Assembly (NCBI RefSeq): GCF_023898315.1
Contig: NC_064614.1
Location: forward strand, 503,704,109-503,768,108
Source: Schistocerca nitens
Taxonomy: Eukaryota > Arthropoda > Insecta > Orthoptera > Acrididae
Length of the DNA: 64,000 nucleotides
Reading direction: 5' to 3'
In this document: in pieces, positions 35,437 through 45,596 of the stretch
Layout: each line of letters starts with the position of its first letter
Numbering within the stretch: the first letter of the stretch is position 1
Notes under the pieces: model-generated
Database searches by the model: none
The model's input: only the letters and a program-made list of their open reading frames with translations
What the model was told of the DNA's origin: nothing
Position numbers and translations under genes: made by a program

Positions 35437-36018
35437 ACACTACTGGCCGTTAAAATTGCTACACCACGAAGCTGACGCGCTACAGACGCGAAATTTAACA
35501 GACAGAGAGAAGATGCTGTGATATGCAAATTATTAGCTTTTCAGAGCATTCACACAAGATTGGCGCCGGGGGCGACACCAAAAACGTGCTGACATGAGGA
35601 AAGTTTCCAACCGATTTCTCATACACAAACAGCAGTTGACCGGCGTTGAATGGTGAAACGTTGTTGTGATGCCTCGTGTAAGGAGGAGAAATGCTTACCA
35701 TCATGTTTCCGACTTTGATAAAGGTCGGATTGTAGCCTATCGCTTGTGCGGTTTATCGTATCGAGAGATTGCTGCTCGCGTTGATCGAGATCCAATGACT
35801 TTTAGCAGGATATGGAATCGGTGGGTTCAGGACGGTAATACGGAACGCCGTGCTGGATCCCAAAGGCCTCGTATCACTAGCAGTCGAGGTGACAGGCATA
35901 TTATCCGCATGGCTGTAACGCATCAAAAGAGCGGGAGGAATAGAGACGCTGCTAAAAGCCATAGTGACGATGAGAACACACGACAGAAGTGGACAGGTTC
36001 TGTCGGACCGAGACACGT
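35437..36018 (+). mobile_element. 5' part of a second Tc1-like element, truncated
   Basis: A terminal-repeat-like start (CACTACTGGCCGTTAAAATT near 35439-35458) precedes an open start of a Tc1-like transposase at 35669: MPRVRRRNAYHHVSDFDKGR and a helix-turn-helix with LSYREIAARVDRDPMTFSRI, then RRAGSQRPRITSSRGDRHII. Similarity is lost near 36000-36018, so the catalytic domain is missing. It abuts the neighbouring Tc1-like element with only a few TA-rich bases between. Confidence 0.88.
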
Positions 36019-36110
36019 TTCCTGAAGTGAGAACGCTAAATGTTAATACGAGTTTACTCTGATATTTTTGGAAATTGCAGTACTAAGGTGGATATCTGTG
36101 ACTGAAATGT

Positions 36111-36310
36111 GCCGGCCGCGGTGGTCTCGCGGTTCTAGGCGCGCAGTCCGGAACCGTGCAACTGCTACGGTCGCAGGTTCGAATCCTGCCTCGGGCATGG
36201 ATGTGTGTGATGTCCTTAGGTTAGTTAGGTTTAAGTAGTTCTAAGTTCTAGGGGACTAATGACCACAGCAGTTGAGTCCCATAGTGCTCAGAGCCATTTG
36301 AACCATTTGA
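36111..36310 (+). mobile_element. tRNA-derived SINE, type A
   Basis: Full-length copy, head GCCGGCCGCGGTGGTCTCGC, B box GGTTCGAATCC, body ending AGAGCCATTTGAACCATTTG. A 10-bp duplication ACTGAAATGT lies at 36101-36110 and 36311-36320. It lies in the 3' region of the Penelope-like element in opposite orientation. Confidence 0.96.
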
Positions 36311-36560
36311 ACTGAAATGTACTTCATACGACAAATAAGGTCCAAAATAGCAAACAAATTGACAATCTGCCTGCTGGTTTCTGTCTCTGATTTTTCATTC
36401 TGCCGTTGTTTGATGATTTTAAGGACATTTTGTCTGCACGAGTGGCTGACATTGTCAAAACTTCACCCTCCATTGTTGGTAATGGACTGGAGTCGACCTC
36501 GCGACCTCAGATTATGTGTACTGGTCGCGGCAACGACTGGGAGCTTTTCCCAGGTCATCA

Positions 36561-36738
36561 AATGGTTCAAATTGGTCTGAGCACTATGGGTGGTCCCCTA
36601 GAACTTAAAACTACTTAAACGTAACTAACCTAAGGACGTCACACACATCCATGCCCGAGGCAGGATTCGAACCTGCTACCGTAGCAGTCGCGCGGTTCCA
36701 GACTGAAGCGCCTAGAACCGCTCGGCCACACCGGCCGG
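36561..36738 (-). mobile_element. tRNA-derived SINE, type A, with internal deletion
   Basis: Reverse-oriented copy with a 12-bp duplication CCCAGGTCATCA at 36549-36560 and 36739-36750. Compared with other copies it lacks about 25-30 bases between GAGCACTATGGG and GTCCCCTAGAACTTA. It lies within the C-terminal coding part of the Penelope-like element. Confidence 0.95.
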
Positions 36739-37759
36739 CCCAGGTCATCACCCTTGACAACTAAAACGTATGTTCGCTGCAGTGGGGTAACTCAAGATCC
36801 GTTCAACTGAAGGCTTTCCTCTTTCTTGTTGAAGCTATTGTTATCTATGGGGATATGTGGCAGATTTTATTATATGGCCGGTCTCAAACAGCGCGTGCTC
36901 CACCACGGCCAATTTATCCATGTGTCCCAAACTCCAACACTTGTTATGTTCGGTGATCCTCGTGTTGTTGGATCATCCGGTCATTCTGACATAAACTTTT
37001 CCACATGCGCGCGGTACGGTGTATCATCGACATTGCAAGTGGGTGCCTCTTGTCCTTTGCCGATCTAAGATATTCTTCGATGTTTTTGGCCAGTTCTAAA
37101 TTATGTTTGAGTAGTATATAAACGATTCTTTGGTCACCCTCGGAATTTATGGCAGAAAGGCCGTACTCGACATTTCTTCTTCTGATGTGTTAATTCGTCG
37201 GGTGGTAGATTTCGTGACATTTCTTCTGCAACTGGTCGATTACCTATTGCCCTTCAGGTACCTTTCCAGGTGGTGCATCTCACGTCCGAGGTGCTGCGGT
37301 TTGCATATTCGTATTGCGCTCGTTAACAGCGTAATAATCAATCCTTTTTCCTGTCTCGGGTTGTTGTTTCACGGTTTGCACGCGTATAGGTCCGTGTGTA
37401 TCGCTTTTCAGTACACGCTAGTCCCAAGTTCTCACTACTCCTCGAAACCTGCACTTATAGAAATTGTAGCTTTTGGCTCTTTTTTATCCCCATAGCAAAT
37501 TTTGTGTTGGCATGGAGACTGCTCAGATGTCTAAGGAAGTCACCGATCTACTAATAACCATGGCTCTATATGACGAAGTCGTTGTCAACGTATCTGTACC
37601 AAACCTTAGGTTTACAAGGTTTCAAGTCCAACGTCTGTTTTTTCGAAACGTTCCATGAAGAAACTGACCATACCTGGACTACTTATAGCTGTTCGTAGAA
37701 ATCACAATTTCACGTGGGTGGCTCAAGCAGAAGACCGACAAAGGACTCCGCACATTTCA

Positions 37760-39812
37760 TTGAGAAGCTAGGAGAGTGTTCCCACTAGAAAGAGCAGATA
37801 AGTGGTGGTTATAATCTCACTTAGACAATGAACTTACATCATTTAGTTTATATGGACGTAGAGGAATTATGAACTCTTTAAACGCGTTGTAAATCGTGCT
37901 CCGGAGAAACATGTGCCTAATAAGTGGGTTAAGGATGGAAAGACATACGTGGGTTAACAACAAAATTCGAAAAATGCTGAGGAACCAAACGCTGTTTCAC
38001 TCTCGGTTCAAAAGACAACACTTTAATAATAACACGTAAAGGACGGTAGAGATTCGTGTGCCTGTAAAAAGATCTATGCGTGAAGCATACAACAGCTACC
38101 AGCATCGTATGTTAGCAAACCATGTGGCCGAGAAACGGACAAAAATTGTGGTCCTATGTAAAGTCATTAATCGCGTCTAAGGCGTCCATCCAGTCAGCCT
38201 TTGACCAGTCTGGCGTAGCAATAGAAGACAGCAAAGATAAAGCCGAAGTTTTAAATTACATGTTTAAGATATCGTTCACGTGGGAGACTCGAACAAACAT
38301 ACCGCCGTTTGATAGGGGCGCAGGTTTGCGTATGGACGTACAGAAACAACTGAGAGAGTTGAAAAGAAATAAGTCGCCAGGTCCGAATGGAATCCCAATT
38401 TGGTTCTGCAAACAGTACTCTACGATATAACCTTTCTTATTTTGTATTTATCGCGAAACTCTCGGCCAGCGCAAACTCCCAAGTAATTGGAAAAATCGCA
38501 GATGACTCCTATATGTAAAAGGGACAAAAGGACGGATCCGCAAAATTACAGAAGAATATCCTTATGATCGGTTTGCCACAGAATCCTTGAACATATTCCG
38601 AGTTCGAGTACAGTAAATATCCTTAGATCGAAAAACTTCGATCTACGAATCAGCACGGTTTTTGTAAACATCGCTCGTGCGAAATTCAGCTTGCTTTCTT
38701 CTCACGAGAGCAACAGGAAGTTTCCATATTTCTAGATTTCTGAAATACATTTGACGCGATGCCCGCTGCAGACTCTTAACGTAGGTGCGAGTATGTCGAA
38801 TAGATTGCCAGGTATGTGAGTGACTCGAAGACATCTTACGTAATAGAACTTAGTCTGTTATCCTCGTGAGCGAGAGTTCATGAGAGACAAGGGTATCGTC
38901 AGGAGTGCCTCAGGACAGCGAGACAGAACTCTACTATTTTCTATGTACATAAACGATCTGGCGGCTAGGGTAGGTACCAGTCTGCTTTTGTTTATTGAGG
39001 ATTCTTTGGTATACGGTAAGGCGTCGTCGATGAGTTAGTGTAGGAGGATGAAAGATGACTTCCACAAAGTTTATAGTTGGTGTGATGAATGGCAGTTCGC
39101 TCTAAATGTAGGAATATGTAAGTTAATTGAGATGAGTAGGAAAAACAAACCTGTCATATCCGAATACCGCATTACTAGTTTCATTCTTGACACAGTCACG
39201 TCATTTAAACACCTGGACGTAACACTGCAAAGCGGTATGAAATGGAATTAGCATGTGAAGGTTTGTGGTGAGGAAGGCGATTTGTCGACTTTGGATTATT
39301 CGGAGAATTTTTGGAAAGTATGGTTCATCTGTAAGAAATACCGCTTATAGGATACTGAGGCAACCTATGCATGAGAACTGCTCGCGTGTTTGGGATACGC
39401 ACTAGGTCCGATTAAAGGAAGACATCATAGCAATTCAGAGGGGGGCTGCCAAATTTGTTACCGGTTGGTTCGATCAATATTCAAGTTATTACGGAGATGC
39501 TTCGGGAACACAAATTGAAATCCCTGGAGGGAAAGTTATATTCTTTTCGAGGATGCTATTGAAGAAGTTTAGAGAACCGGCATTTGAAGTTGGCAGTGGA
39601 ACGATTCTGCTGGCGCCGACATGCATTTCGCGTAAGGACCACGAAGATCAGAAATTAGGAGTCATACATATAGACAGTCGTTTTTCCCTCGCTCTATGTC
39701 TGAGTGGAACAGCAAAGGAAATTACTAGTATGGTATAGAATACCCACAGCCACACACCGTACGTTAATTTGCGCAGTATATATGTGGATTAAGATGTAGA
39801 TGTAGAATAAAT
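37760..39812 (+). mobile_element. CR1-type LINE (copy 4), decayed
   Basis: It is collinear with the copy at 7740-11907: both contain AAGAGCAGA...TGACATC-type sequence before the linker (37780 vs 8660), the linker near 37900-38100, the RT entry ELKRNKSPGPNGIPI (38354-38400), the thumb block SWCDEWQFALNVGICKLIEMSRK (39072-39150), and RPMHENCSRVWD-type sequence near 39370. It carries many stops and is 5'-truncated next to the Penelope-like element. The 3' end has the GTAGAT-type tail near 39793-39808. It provides the uninterrupted reference site for the solo LTR at 9938-11146. Confidence 0.87.
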
Positions 39813-41123
39813 TAATAATTTTTTACATATAATGTAACAAGAATAAAAAGCTGGTGTCGCTAACTGATCGTTGAAGAACTACCTTTTTGAATCTGCGAAA
39901 GAAATATTAAAGAAAATACACAAAAATTGTAGAAAAGCCGTGAGATACTTGGAATACTTTGTAACAGCGCGATTTTGGTTCAAATTGTGTGAAAATAGGC
40001 GTTAGAGGTATTTTTTGGTACGGTATGGGAAGAGGAAGTTTTTGAGAAACAATTCCGTGCCGGTGATGTCATTAGAGACGGAGAATAAACTCACAATGGA
40101 GAAACACTGCGTGCCAGATCGTGCGTGTTCTGTTCAAATGGACGATCTGGATTGTTTCCTTAATCTGTTTAGGGTAACCTTTGAACATCTGTGAATATGG
40201 CTGCATAGATGATGGTAAGAACCCCCCCCCCCCCCCCAAATGCGAGTTCAGTGCTTTAACCACGGCACCTTCTTATTCGTTACGGAGTTCAAAGATATGA
40301 TATATCAATCTAAAATGTTCCAGTTGGAGCTGTACCCGGTAATATTTCGAACAGCATGTTTTGCTGTAGCGTGTGTGTTTCTTCCAGAACTTACTGCAAA
40401 ATCGGCAATTCCAAAATTTCTGTGATGGTCATCCAGACAATAGGATCTTCTCATTGTGAACATAGACCCACTACAGACAGCTGTCGCTCGTGATGTGAGA
40501 TTCCATGACGAAGGAAGGACGGACATTTTAATTTCAATTTTGGATAACCCTTTTAGAAGATAGGATTACTAAACATTGTGTTTGCTTCCTTGTTTTCAAC
40601 TGTAGTTTCATTTGGTTCAACACGTCTTTCATTCTTAGATGACTTTGTTTCTTCACTTTTTACGTCCATTTTCTTCACGTTCTTCAATTTCTTTCTATCT
40701 TGAAAGCTTGCCTTTTCTGTTGCTTCTTCGAAAAATGTTCTGTTTCTCATTGTGGCGATGTCAACTTCCACATTTTCCTACTTGTCTCAGCCAAGTGGTA
40801 TTTCACTTTTAATTGATTAATGAGTCAAGGATTTGTTTTGTTATTCATTCATTATTCAGTCTGTGCATGTAAACATAGAATTTTAATTTCCTTTTTCTCA
40901 TTACATCTGTTCACGTTTTAATTTTCTGAAACCGTTATTATTAGATATTAATATATAATTTGATCCGCCGTTGGTCCTAGAATTATATTAGGATTCTTCT
41001 AACATTTTTTTCTAATTCTTGGGGTTCTCCCTTCGTAGTCAGTTTAAGTGCTTCCACTGCATGGATTAATTCTGGTGTGACCGGTTTTCCACAGTTTTTC
41101 AATTTTATTTTCAGGGACCAAGA
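39813..41123. other. Unassigned, AT-rich DNA
   Basis: A 72-codon minus frame (40771-40553) is Lys/Glu-rich but short and without a recognised motif. Nothing else besides the poly-C run. Confidence 0.5.
40222..40237. repeat. Poly-C run (16 bp)
   Basis: A homopolymer of 16 C. No context explains it; the length may be uncertain from sequencing. Confidence 0.9.
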
Positions 41124-41811
41124 AACAGGATGAACATTAGTAAGTCCGACAAACTGCTAAGACAGATGTCTGACTGGCAATCGAGTGAAAAAGGTTCTAT
41201 GAACAAGTGTCCGGAAATGCATCGTTGGCACGGTCGACGGCGCTGACGAATGGAAGTTCCTCTGATTATGTGTGCTGTGTTCCTCGTGTGTGGCAGGCTG
41301 TGTGATTGACGCAGCGTATTGTAAGCAGCATAATGGTCCGGTATTCATGTCGGAAACAAGCCGAGATGGTGTTTATATACAGAATGCAGATGGAAACGGT
41401 AGAGAGGCAGCACGGTCATACAAACGCAAGTATCCTTACAGACGCCAACCACATCACACAACATTTCAACCCCTTTTTGGGAGTTTGTGTGATTATGGGT
41501 CCTTTCAGACAAAAAAAAAAAAAAACATGCAGGATAGCGGCGGTCTATGCGTATAGTAGATTTGGAGGACCAGTTTCTATAGGATACTGAGACTAATCCT
41601 AATAAAAGCTCCAGGCAAGTGGCCCACAGTGTGGTGTTCGCTAAAGTACGATTATGTGTATCCTACATGACAACCGCTAATACCCCTATCACCTGCGATA
41701 CCATGGACGCCGTCCATTTCCTGACACATGTTCATAGGAACTTTTTTCCTCCATTTCCAGTCAGGAATCCGTCCCTGCGGTTCGTCGGTTTTATTAATGT
41801 TCAGGCTGTAT
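41124..41811. mobile_element. Non-autonomous DNA element, ~120-bp TIRs, DUF4817-like remnant
   Basis: The left end (ACAGGATGAACATTAGTAAG, then TCTGACTGGC and GGTTCTATGAACAAGTGTCC) and the reverse complement of the right end (ACAGCCTGAACATTAATAAA, then TCCTGACTGG and AGTTCCTATGAACATGTGTC) align over about 120 bp. Between them, around 41360-41500, two plus-strand frames read NGREAARSYKRKYPYRRQPH and TTFQPLFGSL, which I recognise as a DUF4817-like helix-turn-helix segment found in insect transposons. The remainder of any transposase is missing, so this is an internally deleted copy. Confidence 0.72.
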
Positions 41812-42247
41812 TTTAGTATATATGTTTTTCTTGTTCTAAATACCCTCTCTATTGCATGTTTTCTAATTCCTATTGCTGTCTTTCATAGCGTGCAAGATTT
41901 TATTATCACTACTTTCAGTTACTTAACCAGAAACGCTGTACGGGTGGTGCAAGTAATAACGCAATAAAGAATACGGGACTTTCTTTTCGACCAAATTACC
42001 GGGCGAAACTGCAGTGGAGCAGAGGAAGTCCTAAAGCGTTGTCAGAAACACAGCACGGTAACTACCTTCAATTTAATTCTTGGACGGTGTACCCAAGTGA
42101 AACCTGGGAACGTCTTGTGAATCTGGAAGTGTACCTGCGAGTTTTCGCTGCCTTATTATCTGTACCGTGACTCACGGCCTCGGGAAACAATATTTCCGGC
42201 TCAGAGGATCGCTACTCCCAGTCAGAGGCGACGTCCTCGAACTACGA
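41812..42247. other. Unassigned DNA
   Basis: Short stretch between two non-autonomous DNA elements. The left 80 bases are T-rich; nothing is recognised. Confidence 0.5.
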
Positions 42248-42903
42248 TGCCTTGCTGAAAAGTAATACTTCCCAATTTTTATGTGAAATCTCTTAAACCT
42301 TTTTAGATAAAACAAATGTTTTTACTATTCTATATCTTTATTCTTCACGTTTACATATTTGCAGCCCTCTGCCGCCAGAGGATTACAAACGGTTGCGTGT
42401 AACATGGCGGCGGGTTACGTATATATGTCAGTGTGTGAGAAACAGCGTGCTGTAATCGAGTTTCGAATTCGAAGAGTTCGTCAACGCCTGGATCACCAAC
42501 TCCTTCAGTATTCCAGCATGACAATGCCACACCATGCAACAGCGCTGCGACATCTGTAACAATACGAGTCCTTGGGTTCATCATCAACCATCCTCCATAC
42601 AGCCCCAACTTGGCCTCATCGGATTTTCCAAAACTTACAGAAAGCCTTCGAGGACTTTGCTTTCATAATGATGAAGTGATGCAACCAGAGCGTATGTGCA
42701 TCCGTCAACAAAATCATACATTCCACAGTGTCGGTATCAACAAACTGGTTTCTCGCCGGCAGAAATGTGTCCGTCGCCAGAGTGACTATGTTAAGAAATA
42801 AATACGTTGACGCGAAGAATGAAGATGTATAACGTTTGTTTCGTTTAAAAAGGGTTTAAGATTTCCCACTTAAAAAATCGGAGGCTTTACGTTTCACGAC
42901 ATC
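42248..42903 (+). mobile_element. Internally deleted mariner element with long TIRs
   Basis: The ends form an imperfect inverted repeat of roughly 100 bp or more: left TGAAAAGTAATACTTCCCAA, then CTTAAACCTTTTTAGATAAA and CTTTATTCTTCACGTTTACA; right, reverse complemented, GTAAAGCCTCCGATTTTTTA, then TCTTAAACCCTTTTTAAACG and CTTCATTCTTCGCGTCAACG. Inside, 42425-42480 reads MSVCEKQRAVIEF, the first residues of a mariner transposase. Then 42511-42801 reads without a stop as its C-terminal quarter (QHDNATPCNSAATS, HPPYSPNLASSDF, ..., RRQSDYVKK, TAA). The region between, with the HTH and first catalytic Asp, has been deleted. Confidence 0.85.
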
Positions 42904-43495
42904 CTCACATATGTAGGCTGTAGTTCAGTTGTCAACGTTCGCCAAGGTTGTGTCATGAACTGAAAGATAGACTGGCCAATTCCACACACTGGCTTTCTAC
43001 TCAATATCAGAGCGTACACACAGCTGTCCAATTAGCCCCTGTGTAATTTCAATCGATGAGCTCATTAGTATCTCTTTATTGACGCATCGTAAGTTCTGCC
43101 GGATTATTAACCAATGCTTCCATTGAATGTGAGTGAAAACGTAAAGAGCTTCGTCACTTACTTTTAGGTTCAGCTTTCAAATGTTACAGCTGAACAATTG
43201 TTGACCACTATAAAAGGACAAAGAATGTATCTGTGGAAATCTGAAAATAGCCACCGTAGAGATGGAGACAGACTGTAGCGATTGTTGCTTGACAGACACC
43301 TTATGTAGGCATACAGTTGTCCCACGTCTTCCGGCCGCTTTATGTTTCCAAAGTGCAGTGCAGTCGCCTACAGGATGTGGAGTTGACAATTGGCACCAAA
43401 ATGGCGCTACTAATGCACTGAAGAGAAAAAAATCTCAACACAAAGAAGGAGTTGTGCGACATAAACGTAGGCTTGAGATGAGCCGTTGAAAATGT
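42904..43495. other. Unassigned DNA
   Basis: A TATAAAAGG string occurs at about 43209-43217 but no transcription unit can be attached to it. Otherwise nothing is recognised. Confidence 0.45.
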
Positions 43496-44215
43496 GAAAA
43501 GATGCTAATTTAATAAATGGTGTAACCGTCAGAATTCTGAATGCAAGTATGCAAACGTGCATCCACTGTGTTGTACAGTTGCCGGATGTCAGCGTCATCC
43601 ACAAACAGTAGTAATCGTCTTTGTATTGGCCGACCAAGTGTAACAGGCATCGAACTTCATACCATAACTCCAGGTACAGGTCCAGTGTATCTAGCAGGCA
43701 GAAAGTCTGGCCTCTTTCTAACCGACACACAGCCATCATTAGCACCGAGACAGAACCAGCTTCCATCAGAAAACACAACAGACGTCCACCCTGCCCTCCA
43801 ATGAACTTTCGTTTCACATGACTGAAGTCGAAAACGGTGGAGGTTTGTGGTCAGTGGAATGCACTCTAGAGGCATCGGTTCGGAAATGTTCTTGAAGTTA
43901 CCGATTTGTAATTATTCGTTTTGTCACTGTGGGGACAACTGCTGTTCACATTACCGCTGCAGATCAGTACGATGCGTCAGCTCCTTAGGCCGAACACGGT
44001 GGTCTTCCCTCTCGACACTGTACATTCTAACACTGTACATTCTCCTGACCACCGCACCCAGCAGTGACGTACAGTTGCTACATTCCCGCCACGTCTTTCT
44101 GCAGTATCACAGAAGGAACAATCAGATTTTACAGCCCTATTACACGACTTCGTTCAGACTCAGTGAGGTGCTGATAATGGAGTCTTTGTCGCATTAAAGA
44201 CATTCTTTGCTAACA
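43496..44215 (-). pseudogene. Tc1-like transposase pseudogene
   Basis: On the minus strand the N-terminal start (LHYQHLTESERSRVIGL near 44190-44140) is followed by unreadable, frame-broken sequence, then WRAGWTSVVFSDGSWFCLGA with NDGCVSV near 43790-43730 (first catalytic Asp) and YTGPVPGVMVW near 43680. The second and third catalytic residues are not recognisable beyond about 43600. A small duplication ACACTGTACATTCT occurs twice near 44016-44043. A type D SINE lies just upstream in its orientation. Confidence 0.78.
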
Positions 44216-44233
44216 TCAACTCACCACGTCAAA

Positions 44234-44486
44234 TGTCCGCCCCGATAGCTGAGTGGTCAGCGTGACTGATTGCCGTCCTACGGGCCCGGGATCGATTCCC
44301 GGCTGGGCCGGGGATATTCTCCGCTCAGAGACTGGGTGTTGTGTTGTCTTCATCATCATTTCATCCCCATCGGGCGCGCAGGTCGCCCAATGTGGCGTCG
44401 AATGTAATAAGACCTGCACCAAGGCGGCCGGACCTGCCTCGTAAGGGGCCTCCCGGCCAATGACGCCAAACGCTCATTTCCATTTT
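44234..44486 (+). mobile_element. tRNA-derived SINE, type D
   Basis: A tRNA-like head (CCCCGATAGCTGAGTGGTCA; B box GGATCGATTCC) is followed by GGGGATATTCTCCGCTCAGA and a body with CATCATCATTTCATCCCCAT and CCAATGACGCCAAACGCTCA. An 11-bp duplication ACCACGTCAAA lies at 44223-44233 and 44487-44497. Confidence 0.95.
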
Positions 44487-44789
44487 ACCACGTCAAACTT
44501 GAAAGGTAATGCCGTTACAACATGTATTTAAAGAAAATATGATTTGCATCCTCATAGTGGCGCAACTAGCGCCACTCTTACGCGACCAGTGCAAAATCCT
44601 AATAGACACTATCTTTCACATGTAGAAACACGCATATTAACGTTAGTTTACGTCGCACAACTCGTTCTTGGTGTTATTTTTTCCGTTAGTGTATTTGTAC
44701 TGCAATTCTTTGTCCTCTGAATTGAATATCTAATGTTGACTTCTCAGATAGTCTGCAACAGCTATGTTGATCCTCAGCTAAGCAAATAT

Positions 44790-45270
44790 ATTTTCATACC
44801 TTTCTTAACATTCCTTGTAACACCAGTAATTCATTGATGATATGGCAGGTTTATGATCAGTGATTCCCTCTACTGTGCGAACTGAATTGAAAATTTCATG
44901 TATGTTTGCTGGTTTAAGGTCTAAGACGTTGTCCTCGTGGTCGATTCTCTAATTATCTGCTCGAAATAATTTTTAGACATTTAGTTCGATCTCACACGAA
45001 TCCCTTCCTCTGCTATCAGTTCTCTACACATGAATATTCCATTCTATGGCTGACAAAAAAAGTCTCCTCCTAATTAAGTAGCCTGGTCAAGAAACTTATT
45101 CACGGTATTGTGGATGTTCTATCTGAAACCAGCACCAGACGCAGGTGATCTATAAAAGCATCTGATAACTGTTTTTGAACCATATTTAAGGCTTAATTCC
45201 ACCAAATTATCTATATCAACTAACACTAAAACCTGTGCTGAGAAATCCTCCTTTTACACTGCCCTGCGCT
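44790..45270 (-). pseudogene. LINE endonuclease-domain fragment
   Basis: In broken minus-strand frames I read TVIRCFYRSPASGAG (near 45165), EDNVLDL (near 44930) and VEGITDHKPAIS (near 44870-44840). These correspond to the FYRPP, RGDNVLDLL and SDH blocks of APE-type endonucleases in CR1/Jockey-like LINEs. The fragment is short and heavily decayed, and it may or may not belong to the LINE that follows. Confidence 0.5.
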
Positions 45271-45596
45271 GAACTAGCACTCCAGGCCACACAAAAACGA
45301 ACACTAGAAGAAAAATGTGGAAGAACGTAGAAAATGTATTTAACGATGCCATATTATACAAGTTTTCAACAACGAACCGACAGCATCTCCCTCTTCCATA
45401 CTCAGTTTATTCTGATCCAATTACAGTTACTACTATTTGACAGAAGAGGGGAATGTATTGTTATTACCGGAAAAATAAAATGCTCAGTTATTATTTATTT
45501 AGCGTATGGCTAATACAGACATATCATGAAATTAAATTACCTATACATATGTACATATTGACACACAATAAACTTAAGTTTGTCTTTACAACTGAA

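Larger units (their letters stand above)
36019..37705 (-). pseudogene. Penelope-like element (RT palm to GIY-YIG), decayed
   Basis: Read on the minus strand from 37705: SSPGMVSFFMERFEKT (RT motif before the catalytic box), KPKVWYRYVDNDFVI (catalytic box at 37581-37592, YVDN in place of the usual YVDD), VY*KAIHTDLY, then a linker with SEEEMSSTAFLPYIPRVTK, the GIY-YIG-type block RACGKVYVRMTG (36978-37020) and MDKLAVVEHALFETGHIIK. This order, RT then a C-terminal GIY-YIG nuclease with the VAEH-like motif, is specific to Penelope-like elements. Several stops and frameshifts inactivate it. Two SINEs interrupt its 3' half. The right limit (N-terminal side) is truncated near 37705; the left limit near 36019 is approximate. 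Confidence 0.85.

Noticed and set aside
34962..35453. 163-codon plus-strand frame
   Set aside because: It is antisense to the Tc1-like transposase and its terminal repeat; the real coding frame is on the minus strand.
43209..43217. TATAAAAGG as a promoter
   Set aside because: No transcription unit, initiator context or coding exon can be tied to it.
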